A stretch of 64,000 bases of DNA from Anastrepha obliqua (taxonomy: Eukaryota > Arthropoda > Insecta > Diptera > Tephritidae), in the NCBI RefSeq assembly GCF_027943255.1, contig NC_072892.1, positions 167,526,792 to 167,590,791 on the forward strand. The letters are read 5' to 3'. Positions 9,716-21,965 of this stretch are shown here, one piece after another. Every line of letters starts with the position of its first letter. Positions within the stretch are counted from its first letter, which is position 1. Under the pieces are notes generated by a model. It worked only from the letters and a program-made list of their open reading frames with translations. It was not told where the DNA came from and did no database searches. Made by a program: the position numbers and the translations under genes.

Positions 9716-12700
9716 ATGATATCTTCTTTTAAATACCAGTACCTGAACTGGTCTACATATTTCCATATTAATCTTGCTTTTCCCTGTAGGGTTGCTCACA
9801 CTCCCATATACTCGCTAACTCGTATGTCATATATTTGCATTATAATTCTAATGCTGCACCGCCTTAAACCAGGTAACACAAAATAAATAATACAAAAAAA
9901 AAAAACAAAAAATATGCTACAAATACAAACGAGTTGGAGGGTTGGTCCGGCGCACTCAGCTGCTTGTTATTTCTATTATTCTATTTTAAGCCCTGCTTTT
10001 GTGCAATTATTCATTCATTGAGTCAATCACTCATGCAATCAGTTATTTAGGCACAATTTTGTTTTTGTTTGTTTTTTATGCTCAGAGCATCTATCCATCC
10101 GGTGCTTGAAACGGCTTTCCGCGCCCTATCAAAAGTGCATTCGCTCTTTGTCACATAGTAACGCACGGTTTCTCGGTGCTGCTCAATGCTCAATACCGCT
10201 TTTGTGCGTGTAAACAAGTTGCTGTGGCTCATTCGCGTCAATAGGCGCATAATTGTCAAATGCAACGCGCACAAGGAGGAAGAAGGTTAACAGCAGAGTG
10301 GGGTGAGTAGTGAGCGCGCAACCACACAGTTACAAACAGCTGTGTTCCCCAGTTATGTTATATGATGTACGTACATATTTACAAACGCGTTTCTCATTTC
10401 ATTCTGATTGCATTGCAAATCAAATGCCTTTTCACAGGTAAAACAACAATGCCACCACTCGAAATGGTTGCCGAAAATTGTACACTCTTTGTACACACAA
10501 ATGTTGCAATTAAATTTTGATTTACTTTCTACTTTCTCTACCCACTATTATATACCCCTCTCTACTCTCTCTACCCTCTATTAAATTTCTGTTTTTCCCT
10601 CTGCTTGTTTGCGTTAAATTACAAACTTTTTGTGGCGCCATTAATTCTCGATCGTTTGTTCACTTCATTAAAATTGTAGGTATATATAATATACATATGC
10701 ACACACACACACACCCACACTTACAGGCAGTAAAATAATTAAATTATCGTAGTCAAATCAGTGTTTTTGTCCATTTGGCATTTAATGTTTTCACCGTTGA
10801 GTGGCTTTTAATTATGCGCGTCGCATTTGCCACATTAATTAATTATTTTGACTGCAAATTCACTTATATTACAATGTATGGCTGCGTGTGGTTGTTTTAA
10901 AATAAATAAGCACACAAATACAATTCAAAAAAATAACATCGATTTTAATATTTGCTTGACATACTTTCCTAATTAGGCATTAAAATAACTTTTGGAAATC
11001 TAATTAGGAACTAAGCACATAAATACTATATAAGTATAGGAGTAGCACAAGGTGGCGCAAAATTAATCATCCTATCGTAAGCTTTATAATTTTTGCAAAA
11101 TGTTTTATTTTAAAACAACACCTGGATCTAAGTGCCTTCTTCCTGTATAAGAAAAGTAGAAAATTAAAAAGAGGCAAAAATACATAGAAAAAAATATATT
11201 AAATGAATTCAAGCATAAATAATCATTATTTTCTAAATATATAATAAACTAAATTGTCTTTTGATACTGAAGCAAATATGCAATGTAGGCAAATATTTAA
11301 AATTAGTCAGCACTTCTCAAAAGTAGCTTCATCAATAACTTTCCATTCCATTTCAGACCACCGGTAGTTTCGCTGTCTTACACTTTACTCATCTAAAGAT
11401 ATTTTATTCAATAAGGTTCTATAAATCGTAATTTTTTACCATTAACGAAGAGCAACTTCACCACCCTCGGTAAAAAAATTTCTTTAAAAAAGAGTTACAA
11501 TGTATTGCTGCATTACATAACATAACTGAAAAAAAAAACAAAAAAAAAACTGAAATGATTTTCCATCTAATGAAAATTGACGTCTGACGTTGCTTGCTTA
11601 CAAAGCCGTTGCTGCTGCTGCAAGTCTTTTCGCTCAGTTTCCACACTGAATGCACTAAATTGAAATAAACTTAAATTAAAACTAATTTGTAAGGCACGTA
11701 AAAGAGTCATTAGACAGTTTTGAATGAGCAAATGCGGGTCAAATGCAGGCAAACAATAATTATGAAGCAGCAAAAGCAAACCAATAAGCACAACAATTTC
11801 TTGAGCGCTTGAGAATATCATTTTTCACACAAATAAAAATAAAAAAAAATTTTTTTAAATAAAAAAAATTAAAAAAAAAAAACATTAACGATTTGAAGTG
11901 AAAAATTTGTATGAATGCTTAGATGCAGAGCGAAATGCATTTGGGAGGTAAATAGGCTCGAAGCATAGGTGATTAGAGGCAAGAAGATGTGCAACTTCCA
12001 CTATTTTTATGTATCTACGAATACCAAGTATGCAACAGCGCCTATCTATGGTTGCATAATGGCCTTCTGCGTTTCCTAATTTCCTATTATTTGGGTGCAA
12101 AGCTATTAACACCACCAACAACTGCGCGGCAATTAGATGTCGATCGCGAGAAAAAAATGTGGGCTTGCTGGCATCTAGAAAAATCGCCGTAAATTCATTA
12201 GACACTAAAGAGATAAAAAAAAAACAAAAACTTGCACATCAGTGCTCCACTTAATTCAATGCACCCCGCAGGCCGTTAACCAGACGATGCTCACCACTAA
12301 AGTCAAAATTTGTCTGCACCTCGCATGCGATTGTGAGAATTATGAAAGCGCCAAATAAAAATCGAGTGCCATAAATTCACAATAACATGAAAATATACGA
12401 AAATGGCTGGCAATCGAATGTGAGTGTCTGCTGGTTTTGTACATCAACAACATGTTGCTGCAACAAGCGCATGAGCCGCGTGCATTTTTTGTTGGTATGT
12501 GCGCATGTGGATGCATGCTGGCGCGCGTATGGGATCGCCCCTTTTGACATCGAGATGTTGTGTGAATTTATTGCAAACGCATAGTTTCTGTTTGTTAGTG
12601 GCGCGTACGTGTCGGTGCCGTTGTGACAGGGAAAGCAACATTGCCACATAAGGACAAGCTGGTATATGGGGGCAATTCATTTCTAACGGGTTTGATGAAA

Positions 12701-12999
12701 ATTAAGGTTGAAATTTTAGAAAAATTTTCTAGAGCTTACAATTTTAACTTAATTCTTTTTTTCCAATGATCTGCACCCGAACTTCGTCTGTACTGGAATG
12801 GCTGCCTTTTTGGTAAAGCTACAGCTGAGCGGTTTCATGCAAAGTTATCCAAGTATTTTGGCCAGTGTGGTAATTTCTTACAAAAATTGGTTTATTCGTA
12901 GGCTTTTGAGTGTAGTTAATAAGCAGTAAACTGAAGAAATTTTGGAGAATTTAAAATTTTTTTAGATTTATTCATAGTTTTATTAGTTTATTTTGGGTC
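9716..12999. other. Long gene-free stretch
   Basis: No supported coding sequence in 3.3 kb. It contains poly-A/T runs, a (CA)n microsatellite at 10698-10715 and the possible MITE end aaggtggcgcaaaatta at 11050. Short ORFs (e.g. 11885-12205, 12377-12680) overlap on opposite strands and show no domain. It may include host regulatory DNA but nothing specific can be shown. Confidence 0.5.
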
Positions 13000-14620
13000 T
13001 TTTTAGCATTTTTTTTTATTTAAAAATTTATTAAAAAATTTTAAATTAAATTTAAATTCCATACTGGTTTGAAATAAATCCGAACTGAAAATATTTTAAA
13101 ATTTTTAGTTTTATTGAGTGTTGAAAATTTTGGTATACAGTTTTTCAAAGTGAAATTGTTTTTTTTTACCTAAAAACGTTTTAAATTTTTTTTAAATTTA
13201 AAAATTAATTAAAAAATTTAAATTAAATTTAAATTCCATAATGGTTTGAAATAAATCCCAACTGAAAATATTTAATGATTTTGAGATATATTCAATATAA
13301 AGAAATTTTTGTAGGGAGTTTTTCAAGTGAAATATCTTCGATTCCTTTTAACATTTTATAAATTTTTTTAGTGTTTGAGGATAAAATACAATTAAAGAAT
13401 TTCGGAAAAAAATTTTTTTTGGAAAAACTTATGGAAAACAATTCTTCTTTTTGTTATTTTTGAGAAACATTTCCTCTAGAATTTTTTCTTATTATATTTA
13501 TTATTAGCTAATAAATACTATGCTCAGCAATCCCTGAAGTTTCATAACTTTTGGAGTTGTATTTAAATACGTACAGCAAATCAAAGAAAAAAATTTGAGA
13601 GCGGGTGATTCTCAGAATTTTTTTTTTTTGAATTAATGATTTTTCAAAAAAAAAAATTAATAATTTTTTTAAAAATTGTCAGCTGATAATTTTTCCAAAA
13701 AGTATTTTTTTCGAGTTATATTCAAATACGTAGAGCAAATCAAACACAAAATTTTAGGGCGAGTTTTTCTCAGAAATATTTTTTTCGAGTTATATTCAAA
13801 TACGTAGAGCAAATCAAACAAAAAATTTTAGGCCGAGTTTTTCTCAGAAAAACAAAATTTATTTTTTGAAAAAAAAAATTAAAAAATTCTCAAAAAAAAG
13901 AATTAATAATTTTTCAAAAAAATAGTCAGCTGATAATTTTTCCAAAATTTTGTTTTTTCCCAAAAATCTAAAATATGTTCAAAAGAACCGAAGGCATTTA
14001 ATTAAAAAAAAACTCTTTAGCAAATTTTTTTAACATTGAATATACTTCAAAAGCATTAAACATTTTTTTTTAATTTTACTCAGTTTACTTTAAAAAAATA
14101 AACCAATCACTTGGTTGGAAGTGTTCTATAATGACAAATAAATTTAAATTTAATTAAAATTTTTTTAATTAATTTTTAAATAAAAAAAAATGTAAAAAAT
14201 CTAAAACTTCTTTTTGATAAAATAGACATTTTAAAAACAATTTTTTGTTAAAATTTGAAAAAGAAAGTTTTTTTCTAATAAAAAGTCAGCTGATAATTTT
14301 CCAAAAAATATTTTTTTTTCCCAAAAATTAAAAATATCTTGAAAAGAATCGAAGGCATTTAATTAAAAAAATACACTTAAGCTAATTTTTTTTACATTGA
14401 ATATACTTCAAAAGCATTAAATATTTGTTTAAAATTTTACTCAGTTTACTTCTTACAAATAAACCAATCGCTTGGCTGGGAAGTGTTCTATAATGACAAA
14501 TAAATTTAAATTTAATTTAAAATTTTTAAATTAATTTTTAAATAAAAAAATGTTAATTTTTTTTTTTTATAAAATAGATATGAAATTATTAAAACTAATT
14601 CTAAACGAAAGTTCTCTCTA
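13000..14620 (+). repeat. AT-rich satellite-like array, ~360 bp and 75 bp periods
   Basis: 13922-14180 and 14285-14541 are diverged copies of one ~360 bp unit: gtcagctgataattttcc, then gaa-gaaggcatttaatt, then attgaatatacttcaaaagc, then gtgttctataatgacaaata. Inside, 13706-13855 holds two copies of a ~75 bp sub-unit (cgagttatattcaaatacgt, then agagcaaatcaaac, then gagtttttctcag), and a third diverged sub-unit lies at 13555-13620. Another gtcagctgataattttt start is at 13678. The ~75-100 bp blocks near 13030 and 13200 (tttaaattccata-tggttt) are also duplicated. No ORF spans it. Confidence 0.8.
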
Positions 14621-14665
14621 ATAAATTTGATAAATAAAATGAAATAAATTATTTTTTGTATAATA

Positions 14666-15251
14666 AAGGGCTTTCCAATAAGAGGTGTTATTTAGATTAG
14701 ATTAGAGATGATTAACAATTTTTTATGGCCGGAATTGGATGGTATTGATCTGGATAACGTTTATTTTCAACGAGATGGCGCTACGTGCCATACAAGAATT
14801 GGATGGTATTGATCTGGATAACGTTTATTTTCAACGAGATGGCGCTACGTGCCATACAAGCAACGAAACCATTGATCTTTTACGGGAAAAGTTTCCGGAC
14901 CGTGTTATCTCTCGAAGAGGTGATCACAATTGGCAACCGAGATCTTGCGACTTAACACCTTGTACTTTTTTCTTTGGAGCCACATGAAAGAGAAGATCTA
15001 CGCCAACACCCCAGGGTCGATTCAAGGCCATCGAGGACATAGGGCAGCCACTTTGCAATTCGGTTATGGAAAATTTCATGAAAAGGATATTGCCCTGTAA
15101 GCGCGGTCGTGGTGGTCATTTGCCTGATGTTATTTGCCACTACTAATGGCATATCTTCCTCTTTGTAATGAAATAAATATCCGATGATTTATATTAAAAA
15201 ATAGCATTTTTCTTTGAATATCAAAATAACACCTCTTATTGGAGAACCCTT
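14666..15251 (+). mobile_element. 586 bp deleted mariner-type element
   Basis: Inverted ends aagggctttccaataagagg (14666) and aataagaggtgttatt in reverse to 15251. Plus strand encodes a transposase C-terminal part: LDNVYFQRDGATCHTSNETI carries the second catalytic Asp in the QRDGA motif, then a NWQPRSCDLTPC block. The third-acid region is damaged (TPCTFFFGAT where TPxDFFLWG is expected). The N-terminal DNA-binding domain and first acid are deleted. A 64 bp tandem duplication (14732-14795, 14796-14859) covers the QRDGATCHT segment and shifts frame. Non-autonomous. Confidence 0.8.
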
Positions 15252-18200
15252 CATAATATAATATAATATAAAATATAGGAAACAATTTTTTTTATATTTT
15301 TTCTTAATCGCTTTGATCGATAGAGATCGCTAAAGTCAAGATAAACAAAATCACTGCACCGTCTTTTATCAACACTCGATCTAAATTTGGGACATATTGG
15401 TAAACATCCAGCCTAAAACTGTTGAAAAATATGTAAAAATAAGCAAATACCGACGATTAAAAAAAAAACCAAAAAAAAAAAAAGAGGACTCACTAGTGTG
15501 CTCACTAAAAAATAAGAAACAGGCAATTAACTTCCGAATGAGTGCTTAAACGCATTGATTCCATGCAAAAGGAATTCAGATAGTTTTAAAATCGCTTGAA
15601 AATAATCTAACTCATATAACTCCAGGATCTCTAAAAGAGGACATACCTAAACTGAATCCTAAAAGGACAAAATGTCTGCTTAGATTCAACAGTTCGACTA
15701 CCAACTTCAAGATTTTGTGTAAAACTTTACAGTTATTTCTTTCGACTAATTAAAATTTAGAAATTATTTTGTGAGACAATTTAGAATGCTGAAATGAACA
15801 AAAAAAAACGATTGTTTTTGTCGTGACGAAGTACCTTACAATAACTATAGTCTTGCGTCTCTATATGTATAGGTGTATGTATATATAGTACATATGCAGA
15901 AATATACCTATTCTTCAGCTATACAAAATTCCTAAATACTTCAAAGCACGGGAAGAGATTCCACAAAATGTGCAAGTGAAAAAAATGCCCAATATGATTG
16001 CATGCTTAAGCTGTATACATTTGCTCATACATACATACATACATACATACATCCATGCATACAAACATACATGCATTCATACATACATACCTACATATAT
16101 ACCTACATACATACATCTATCCACAAGCATTCGAAATTTGTTCACAGCTGTTATGGGTATTCGTTTATTTATTTTCTGCTTAGCTTTAGAACATTTTTGG
16201 AATGCTTCCTTGAGAATTTCCAAAATCTTGAGGTTGCTTGGTTGGCAGTTTTTGTTATTATTGTTTTTTTTTTGGTTCTGCTTGTGCTTGCTCTCTGCTC
16301 TTACTGTTCTCATGCTCTGTCTTTGCGCGCCTATGCCTCATTGCTTGTCAGTGTCGCATCATTTGCTTATGGTATCATAACCATGCATTTGTACCTATGT
16401 ATGTATATGTGTGCATTCATACGTTCTTGCTCTCGAAGCATGGCAAAATTTGTTTTTGTTTTTCTTTTTTTTGATTCTCCATGAAATTTGAAATTTCAAA
16501 AAGTTAAAAATATCACAAAAATTCCATAAGGGTGGGTGACTTATGCTACATAATTCCCCCTTAAAACTTACTCTTGTGAGCATCTCTGTATACATGTGCA
16601 TATATGCATTTGAGGGGTATATGTGAGAAACTACATATGTATATATGTATGAATGCTTGTGAGTTCAATAACCGCCGAAGCTGTTGGTAAACAAGCCGAT
16701 CTGAGGTTGCGTATACGCATAGGTAGGCTTTGATGTAGTAATAACATTGTAAATATTGTTACTGTTACACGCAATTGGCACACAATGCCGCATTTTAACA
16801 ACCATGGGCATATACACGTTCATGCGTTCTCCAGCAATTGTCGTAATACGATGCACATTTCTTTGCTCCACAGTTTACTTTCTAAAGCTTCAAAGCGGCG
16901 GTGCCATACAATGTGTCACATTAAGTGTGTCATTAATTGCATACACACACACATACATGCATACATATATGCGTGCATGTATGTATGCACTAAATGCATG
17001 TTAACTTATGTCGACATACTTACACGCTCGTACTTGCGCTACATTTCATTCACTGAAATTTTTTTCATTCTACCCATTACTTCGCTCATTTGTTTCAAAT
17101 TATTTAAAATTCTTTTTCTTTTCAACTCCTCATTCATAGCTTTTTACATACATACATACATGCATGCATGCATACACACGTAAAAATAGATTTGATTTGT
17201 ATTGTATGGCTCATTGTTTGGCTTGGAAATTAATTTGAACTTTGTTGAACTTTTCCAGTTTATGACGTACTGACAATTTGCTCGCCATTTCAAACGTCTG
17301 CCGCTGCAAGTGCGCTCACCAAGTGAAATTCTAGAGACGCATAAAAGCAGCGCAATAACAAAAGAAATTAAATTTTAAAATGTGTGACACGTTTTTATGA
17401 GTTTTTTTTTTTTTGTTTCTGTGTCTACGCTTACAACCTGTTTACTTATGCACTCAAAATATGTTCGATAGAAAAATGAATAGAGATGCGCGTACATGTG
17501 GGGAATTGTCGCTCGTAATTATAGCAGCACAAAAAATTTAAGTGCACTCAATTGATAGAGAAAGCAATAAAAAAATAATAATAAAAATAAATGAAAAAAT
17601 GTTTCGTGCAGTTCTTTCATCTCTGGTTTCAAGTAAGTGTCGCCGCTAATCACGCGTTTATTTCATTTTTACTTGCATATAAATTTTGAATAACTGAACT
17701 CATTTAGATTTTCTCAAATCAAATCATATTATTGTGCATCTACTTAGCTTCCAGGTTTTTTGTTATTGTTTTTATTTTTAATGAGCTTTTCGCCGTCTAC
17801 TCATTTGCCGCGCTCGTCGCTAGCTTTGATGTCTGCGCTGCTGCCGCACTTTTGCATTCGGTTTGCTGCACGCAAGTTGTACTTTTTCTCGTATTCCCTT
17901 TTATGGCCATCTAACAAAAACGCAACGGAAGAGTTTTATGTATTTGCCGCTTCACACAAATTTGTTGCCTTTTTCCCCCTTTTTCCCTTAACGATACATA
18001 ATTGGGCAGCAAGAAAAGAATAGGGAAAATTGTAGTAGCTGCGATCTGGCAGAGCGTCGTTTCTTATGCTCTAAGAGGCACCATTTCTATGCCACAAACA
18101 TGCGAATGTCGTAAATCATATGGTTTTAATATTTTGTTTTTATTTTATTGCTGCTCTTTTTTGTAGTGGGAAAAAATAATTTATTAGCTTAATTATAGCG

Positions 18201-18554
18201 GAAGTGTTGGCATGAAAATGAGTAACATTGATCGTTCAAAATTAATTTCCCCCCTAAATCAGAGAGAGAGAGAGCGAGAGAGTGGTGAATTTTAGATTTA
18301 TTGGAATTTTGAACTGTTAGTGGTAAAATGGGAAGGCATGACTGAGTACTTGCAAGCATATGCATAGAAAATGCATATGGACATATGTATGTATGTACAC
18401 ATGTATGCATGTAAAATTTAATGTTATCATAAAACTTCATAGGAATTAAAGGGTGAACAAATTAATAAAATATTTCAGTTGATTATTTTTGACAACTATC
18501 CAGAACCAAAATCTGTTTTATGAGTATTTTGTCACTTGCACAATACTTGCATAT
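15252..18554. other. Gene-free stretch rich in microsatellites
   Basis: No supported gene. Overlapping ORFs at 15970-17183 read through (CATA)n repeats and their flanks. Also contains a (GA)n tract at 18258-18280 and further ATAC/ATGT patches at 16945-16990, 17146-17175 and 18376-18412. Confidence 0.5.
16023..16112 (+). repeat. (CATA)n microsatellite, interrupted
   Basis: Runs of catacata from 16026 with substitutions (catccatgcat, ctacatatatac) to about 16112. Confidence 0.95.
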
Positions 18555-18650
18555 GTCGGGTATTTTTTTAAGAGCATGAGAACTTAAAATGATAATGCAA
18601 AACAGAAATATTTTTGGAAGGAATATTTTTTATTATAATTATAATTTATA
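18555..18650 (-). repeat. End fragment of the rosa-like mariner family
   Basis: tcgggtatttttttaagag followed by gagaacttaaaatgataat and gaaatatttttggaa-gaa matches, in reverse orientation, the right end of the element at 2933-3708. The opposite end is not recognised, so this is a fragment. Confidence 0.6.
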
Positions 18651-18990
18651 TTAGTTATTAATTATAATTTAATTATCGAATGAACCACAATCATCAACTG
18701 CGTCACACGCATGCAATCGATTGCAAGAAAAACAAACATTTTTCTCAACTTTCAATCTATTTAAAAAAACGCCTCACAGAGCTGTCAGTTGTTAAAATTT
18801 CAACCGATTTTTATGTTTTTTTGAGTGTTTGTGGCCCGCTTAAGTAAAAGTAGAGACACTATGAGATGCTGTTACTTGGTGTCGCTGTGAATTTTCACAA
18901 GAGCTGGTCATTTCTGCATACTATCTAAAAAAAAATTTTTTTATATTTGATTTCGTATGTCAATCGCTGGGTAACGGGGTCCCAAGATTT
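18651..18990. other. No feature recognised
   Basis: AT-rich, no ORF with motifs. Confidence 0.35.
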
Positions 18991-18997
18991 AAGTATT

Positions 18998-19290
18998 TTT
19001 GGAGTCCCGAATCTTCCGGGATCGCAGGAAAACAAATTTTTTGCAGACATTTTTTTTTCGGCCTGCATTTCAAATGCTTCATAAGAAATTACAAACCCCG
19101 AAAATTCCGGGAGTACAGGAAAATAAATTTTTTTTGCGGGAAATAAATTTTTTTCGGCCTACATTTCAAAATTACGAAAATTACGGGATTGCAGGAAAAT
19201 AATTTTTTGTTGCGGGAAATTAATTTTCTTCGGCCCGAATTTCATATGCTTGGTAATAAATTACAAATCCCGAGAATCCCGGGACCATAA
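18998..19290 (+). repeat. ~90 bp tandem repeat (three diverged units)
   Basis: Each unit carries a near-palindromic cccgaa-attccggga, then caggaaaa-aaatttttt, then cgg(c)ggaaat-aattt, then ttcggcc-cattca. Units begin near 19003, 19095 and 19180, and a final cccgagaatcccgggacc closes the array. The ORF at 18999-19202 is a by-product. Confidence 0.7.
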
Positions 19291-19299
19291 AGGTCTAAA

Positions 19300-20450
19300 A
19301 GATTTACCTCCCTAATTCTGACACCCTAGTAGCAAATTAAAATAAGTGGTAAACCATGCCAGTAATTTTGTAATAAATAAATTAGACTCTTTTAATTCCA
19401 TTCCAAATGCAATTAATCAACTTTCTTTACTTACGAAATTTTCATACTTCATTGCTAAGTTGATGAGAAAAATTTGCTATAAAATAAGCCCGTATTATTT
19501 TTTACCACGTAAGCATCTAACTCCGCATTATTATGCTGACTTATTAGTTGCGATTAATAAAGTTTATATGGAAAAAAGAGTAACTAACTTTAACTTTTGC
19601 AAGCCAACATGGCTTCAATCGTTGAAGTGCACTTTTACTACTTACTGCTTTGGCGGCATTGTAAAATTAATTCGTTTTTGTGGTAACTTTCAAATTACTA
19701 TTGTTTTTAATACACAATTAAATTATCTGCTATTTGTGTTTTAAAACTTTCATCATTAATTTATCAATTTCCAAATTAAATCGGCTTTCATGTTAATTGG
19801 CTAGTGAAGTGTGCTTTTAGGGGGGGCTGTACAAATATTATTAACGTTCAATACATTTTACATTTATGTATACATATCTGTATGAGAATACACTTGCACA
19901 CATATGCATGTATGTGCATATGTATATGTAGTTGCCTTTTCAGAGTCTCAATCTGCTACACTCGAATGTTATGTTCGCTTTCCTTATGCATGTATGCACA
20001 TACATACATAATTTTCTCCATGTAACGAATGTACGGTATTTTTTTATGTGTAGAAAATAGGCAACACTACCAGGGGGAAAAAGTGTAAAAAATTGAGCAA
20101 CTTCAAGTTTGCACTGTGTATAGTATACTAAAATTTAATAAGCAATAAAACTGCATAGAAAAAGTCTTTTTAAATATTCTAATCAAAACCATGAAAATGG
20201 GGTAAAAAGAAATTGTGTAATTTTTCTAATTTTTGCATAAAATGTGCAACTTGCATTTATATAGTTTATGTTAGTCAATGAGTTTGTAGGTATGGGAGAC
20301 GTTTCAAAAAGCGCTGTACATTGAGTTGCATCTTTCATTTTATACATAAATAATGAACATTTAAAAAAGGAAGAAAATTAGTCAAAGTTGATCGAAATGT
20401 TGATGTGCTATCATTTTGTCGCGGGTGGTTTTTGCTCGTTTCTTATCTTA
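19300..20450. other. No gene recognised
   Basis: AT-rich with short ATGT patches at 19900-19930 and 19985-20010. The 132-codon ORF at 19346-19744 lacks any recognisable motif and has AT-driven composition; not credited. Confidence 0.4.
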
Positions 20451-20454
20451 AAGG

Positions 20455-21345
20455 AGAGTCTTACATAGATCCCGTCAACATATACGCCATGCACGATTCA
20501 TACTGCTCGCTAAAGGACACAATTAAGTCCATTGTATTGCACTCGGGTTCCCTTTTTAATTTTCTTTAAATCTACTCGACGTCCGAAGTTAGATTTCTTC
20601 TAGATCTTGTGGTGCCAAGGAGCCAAGGTGGTTGCTTGTTAACACATCAGTGCCAAAGATCTCAAGCCTGATTCGAGCGAAGGCTGGACAGACGTACAAA
20701 AAGTTGTCCGCCGCCTCATCCTCTCCACATGCTGAGCATGCGTGGAAATGCGAAAAAGATGTTTGTCGGGCTCATTTTCTGAGTTTGACCACAGTTGAGC
20801 CTCTGCCAGTACCACACTGTATCTCTTGTCAAGCACGACTCTGGATGGCATGGAGTCAAGGAGTATGGCGAGGATCATTGGATCGAAGTCCATGCCTACT
20901 CTGTAGTCCAATGTCGAACAGGGGCCGTACCAATTTCCATTGTGCTTCAGCCTGCAGATGGCCTTCAAAGCCTCTCCTTGAATGAAAACAGCAATTGGTG
21001 ATAGACTATCAGAGCATCTAATGCCGGACCAGAAGTAATCGGAAAAGCTACGATGCAACAGATGGCCACAGTGCGTTGTAGTCTCGATAAGGTCCTCCTG
21101 ACTCACACGAGAGAGAGTCTACTCATCAAGACCGCTGATACATAGGTAATAATAGGTCTTATCATAGCCGTGTAGATCCATAGGATCTTGCTAGAAGAAA
21201 GACCCCACGTTTCCCCAAAAACACTCTTGCACTGCCAGAAGGCTGTCAGTGCTTTGGATGTCTTTGTTTCATCGTGTGATTTCCAAAGGAGTTCACAATC
21301 GAGGATTACTCCAGGATATCGCTAAAGGTGCACCTCATATGGAAC
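20455..21345 (-). pseudogene. LOA/I-like LINE 3' fragment
   Basis: Minus strand, from 21345 downward: GVILDCELLWKSH, then WGLSSSKILWIYTAMIRPII, the reverse-transcriptase thumb typical of LOA/I/R1-type LINEs. ORF 20639-21106 follows (FIQGEALKAICRLKHNG, VVLDKRYSVVLAEAQ). In a shifted frame near 20745-20680 comes CSACGEDEAADNFLYVCPAF, a terminal zinc knuckle with His replaced by Asn. No RNase H motifs were recognised between them, so that part may be deleted. At least two frameshifts; inactive. Confidence 0.7.
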
Positions 21346-21364
21346 CACGCACAGTCTGTATTAT

Positions 21365-21965
21365 CTTACTATTGTCCTTATCTTACTTATAGTTGTCCTT
21401 TCGGACACAGGAAAACAAGACACGCTCCGCATTCTCACTGAAACTGCCGCAGAACGAGCACTTCATTGCCTCATCATGACCAAATCTTTGAAGGTACTCT
21501 CTGAAGCAGCCATGCCCCACCAGCAGGAATTGTTTCAATTAGAAATCCGTTTCGCCATGTCTGCGCTCGATCCATGACTGTACGCTACCGATAAGTCTAT
21601 GTGCCCACCTTTGTCCTTTTGTCGCTAAGTCTCAGCGATTTTGCCACTCATCCATGCGCCTCTGTCTTTCTTCTTTGCGCTCGTCAGCCGTAAGTCGTCT
21701 ATTTAGACTTTTGCGCTTGTCATATATTCTGCCCAGTCCGCAAGCCATTATTTTCGGCGGCTCGATATGACACTCACTGCTTCATATGCGAACGTTCTAA
21801 AAGCACAGGCAACTCGAATGGCGCTTGCCCTCGAAACTATTTTCATCTTCTTGGAGTAGGTTTTGTTGTATCAGGACTTTCCCCCATATGGGTGCTGCAT
21901 ATACACAAGTGACAACTGGCTAACTTTAGCCAGGAGCGCTCTCCTCCTCTGGCTGGGACCACCAA
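21365..21965 (-). pseudogene. R1-like LINE 3' fragment
   Basis: Minus-strand reading gives RRRALLAKVSQLSLVYAAPI, then KGQRWAHRLIGSVQSWIERR with HGETDF, then QFLLVGHGCFREYLQRFG, then CSFCGSFSENAERVLFSCP. This RT-thumb to zinc-knuckle order is characteristic of R1-clade LINEs (compare 38016-39150). Several in-frame stops. Upstream RT and endonuclease are missing. R1 elements normally target 28S rDNA, but no rDNA is visible, so this is a dispersed R1-like lineage or relic. Confidence 0.7.

Noticed and set aside
15970..16484. ORFs of 136 and 160 codons
   Set aside because: Begin in CATA microsatellite (HTYIHTYIH repeats); both frames are open only because of the simple repeat and neighbouring composition.
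19346..19744. 132-codon plus ORF
   Set aside because: AT-driven residues, no domain, not conserved with any pattern I recognise.
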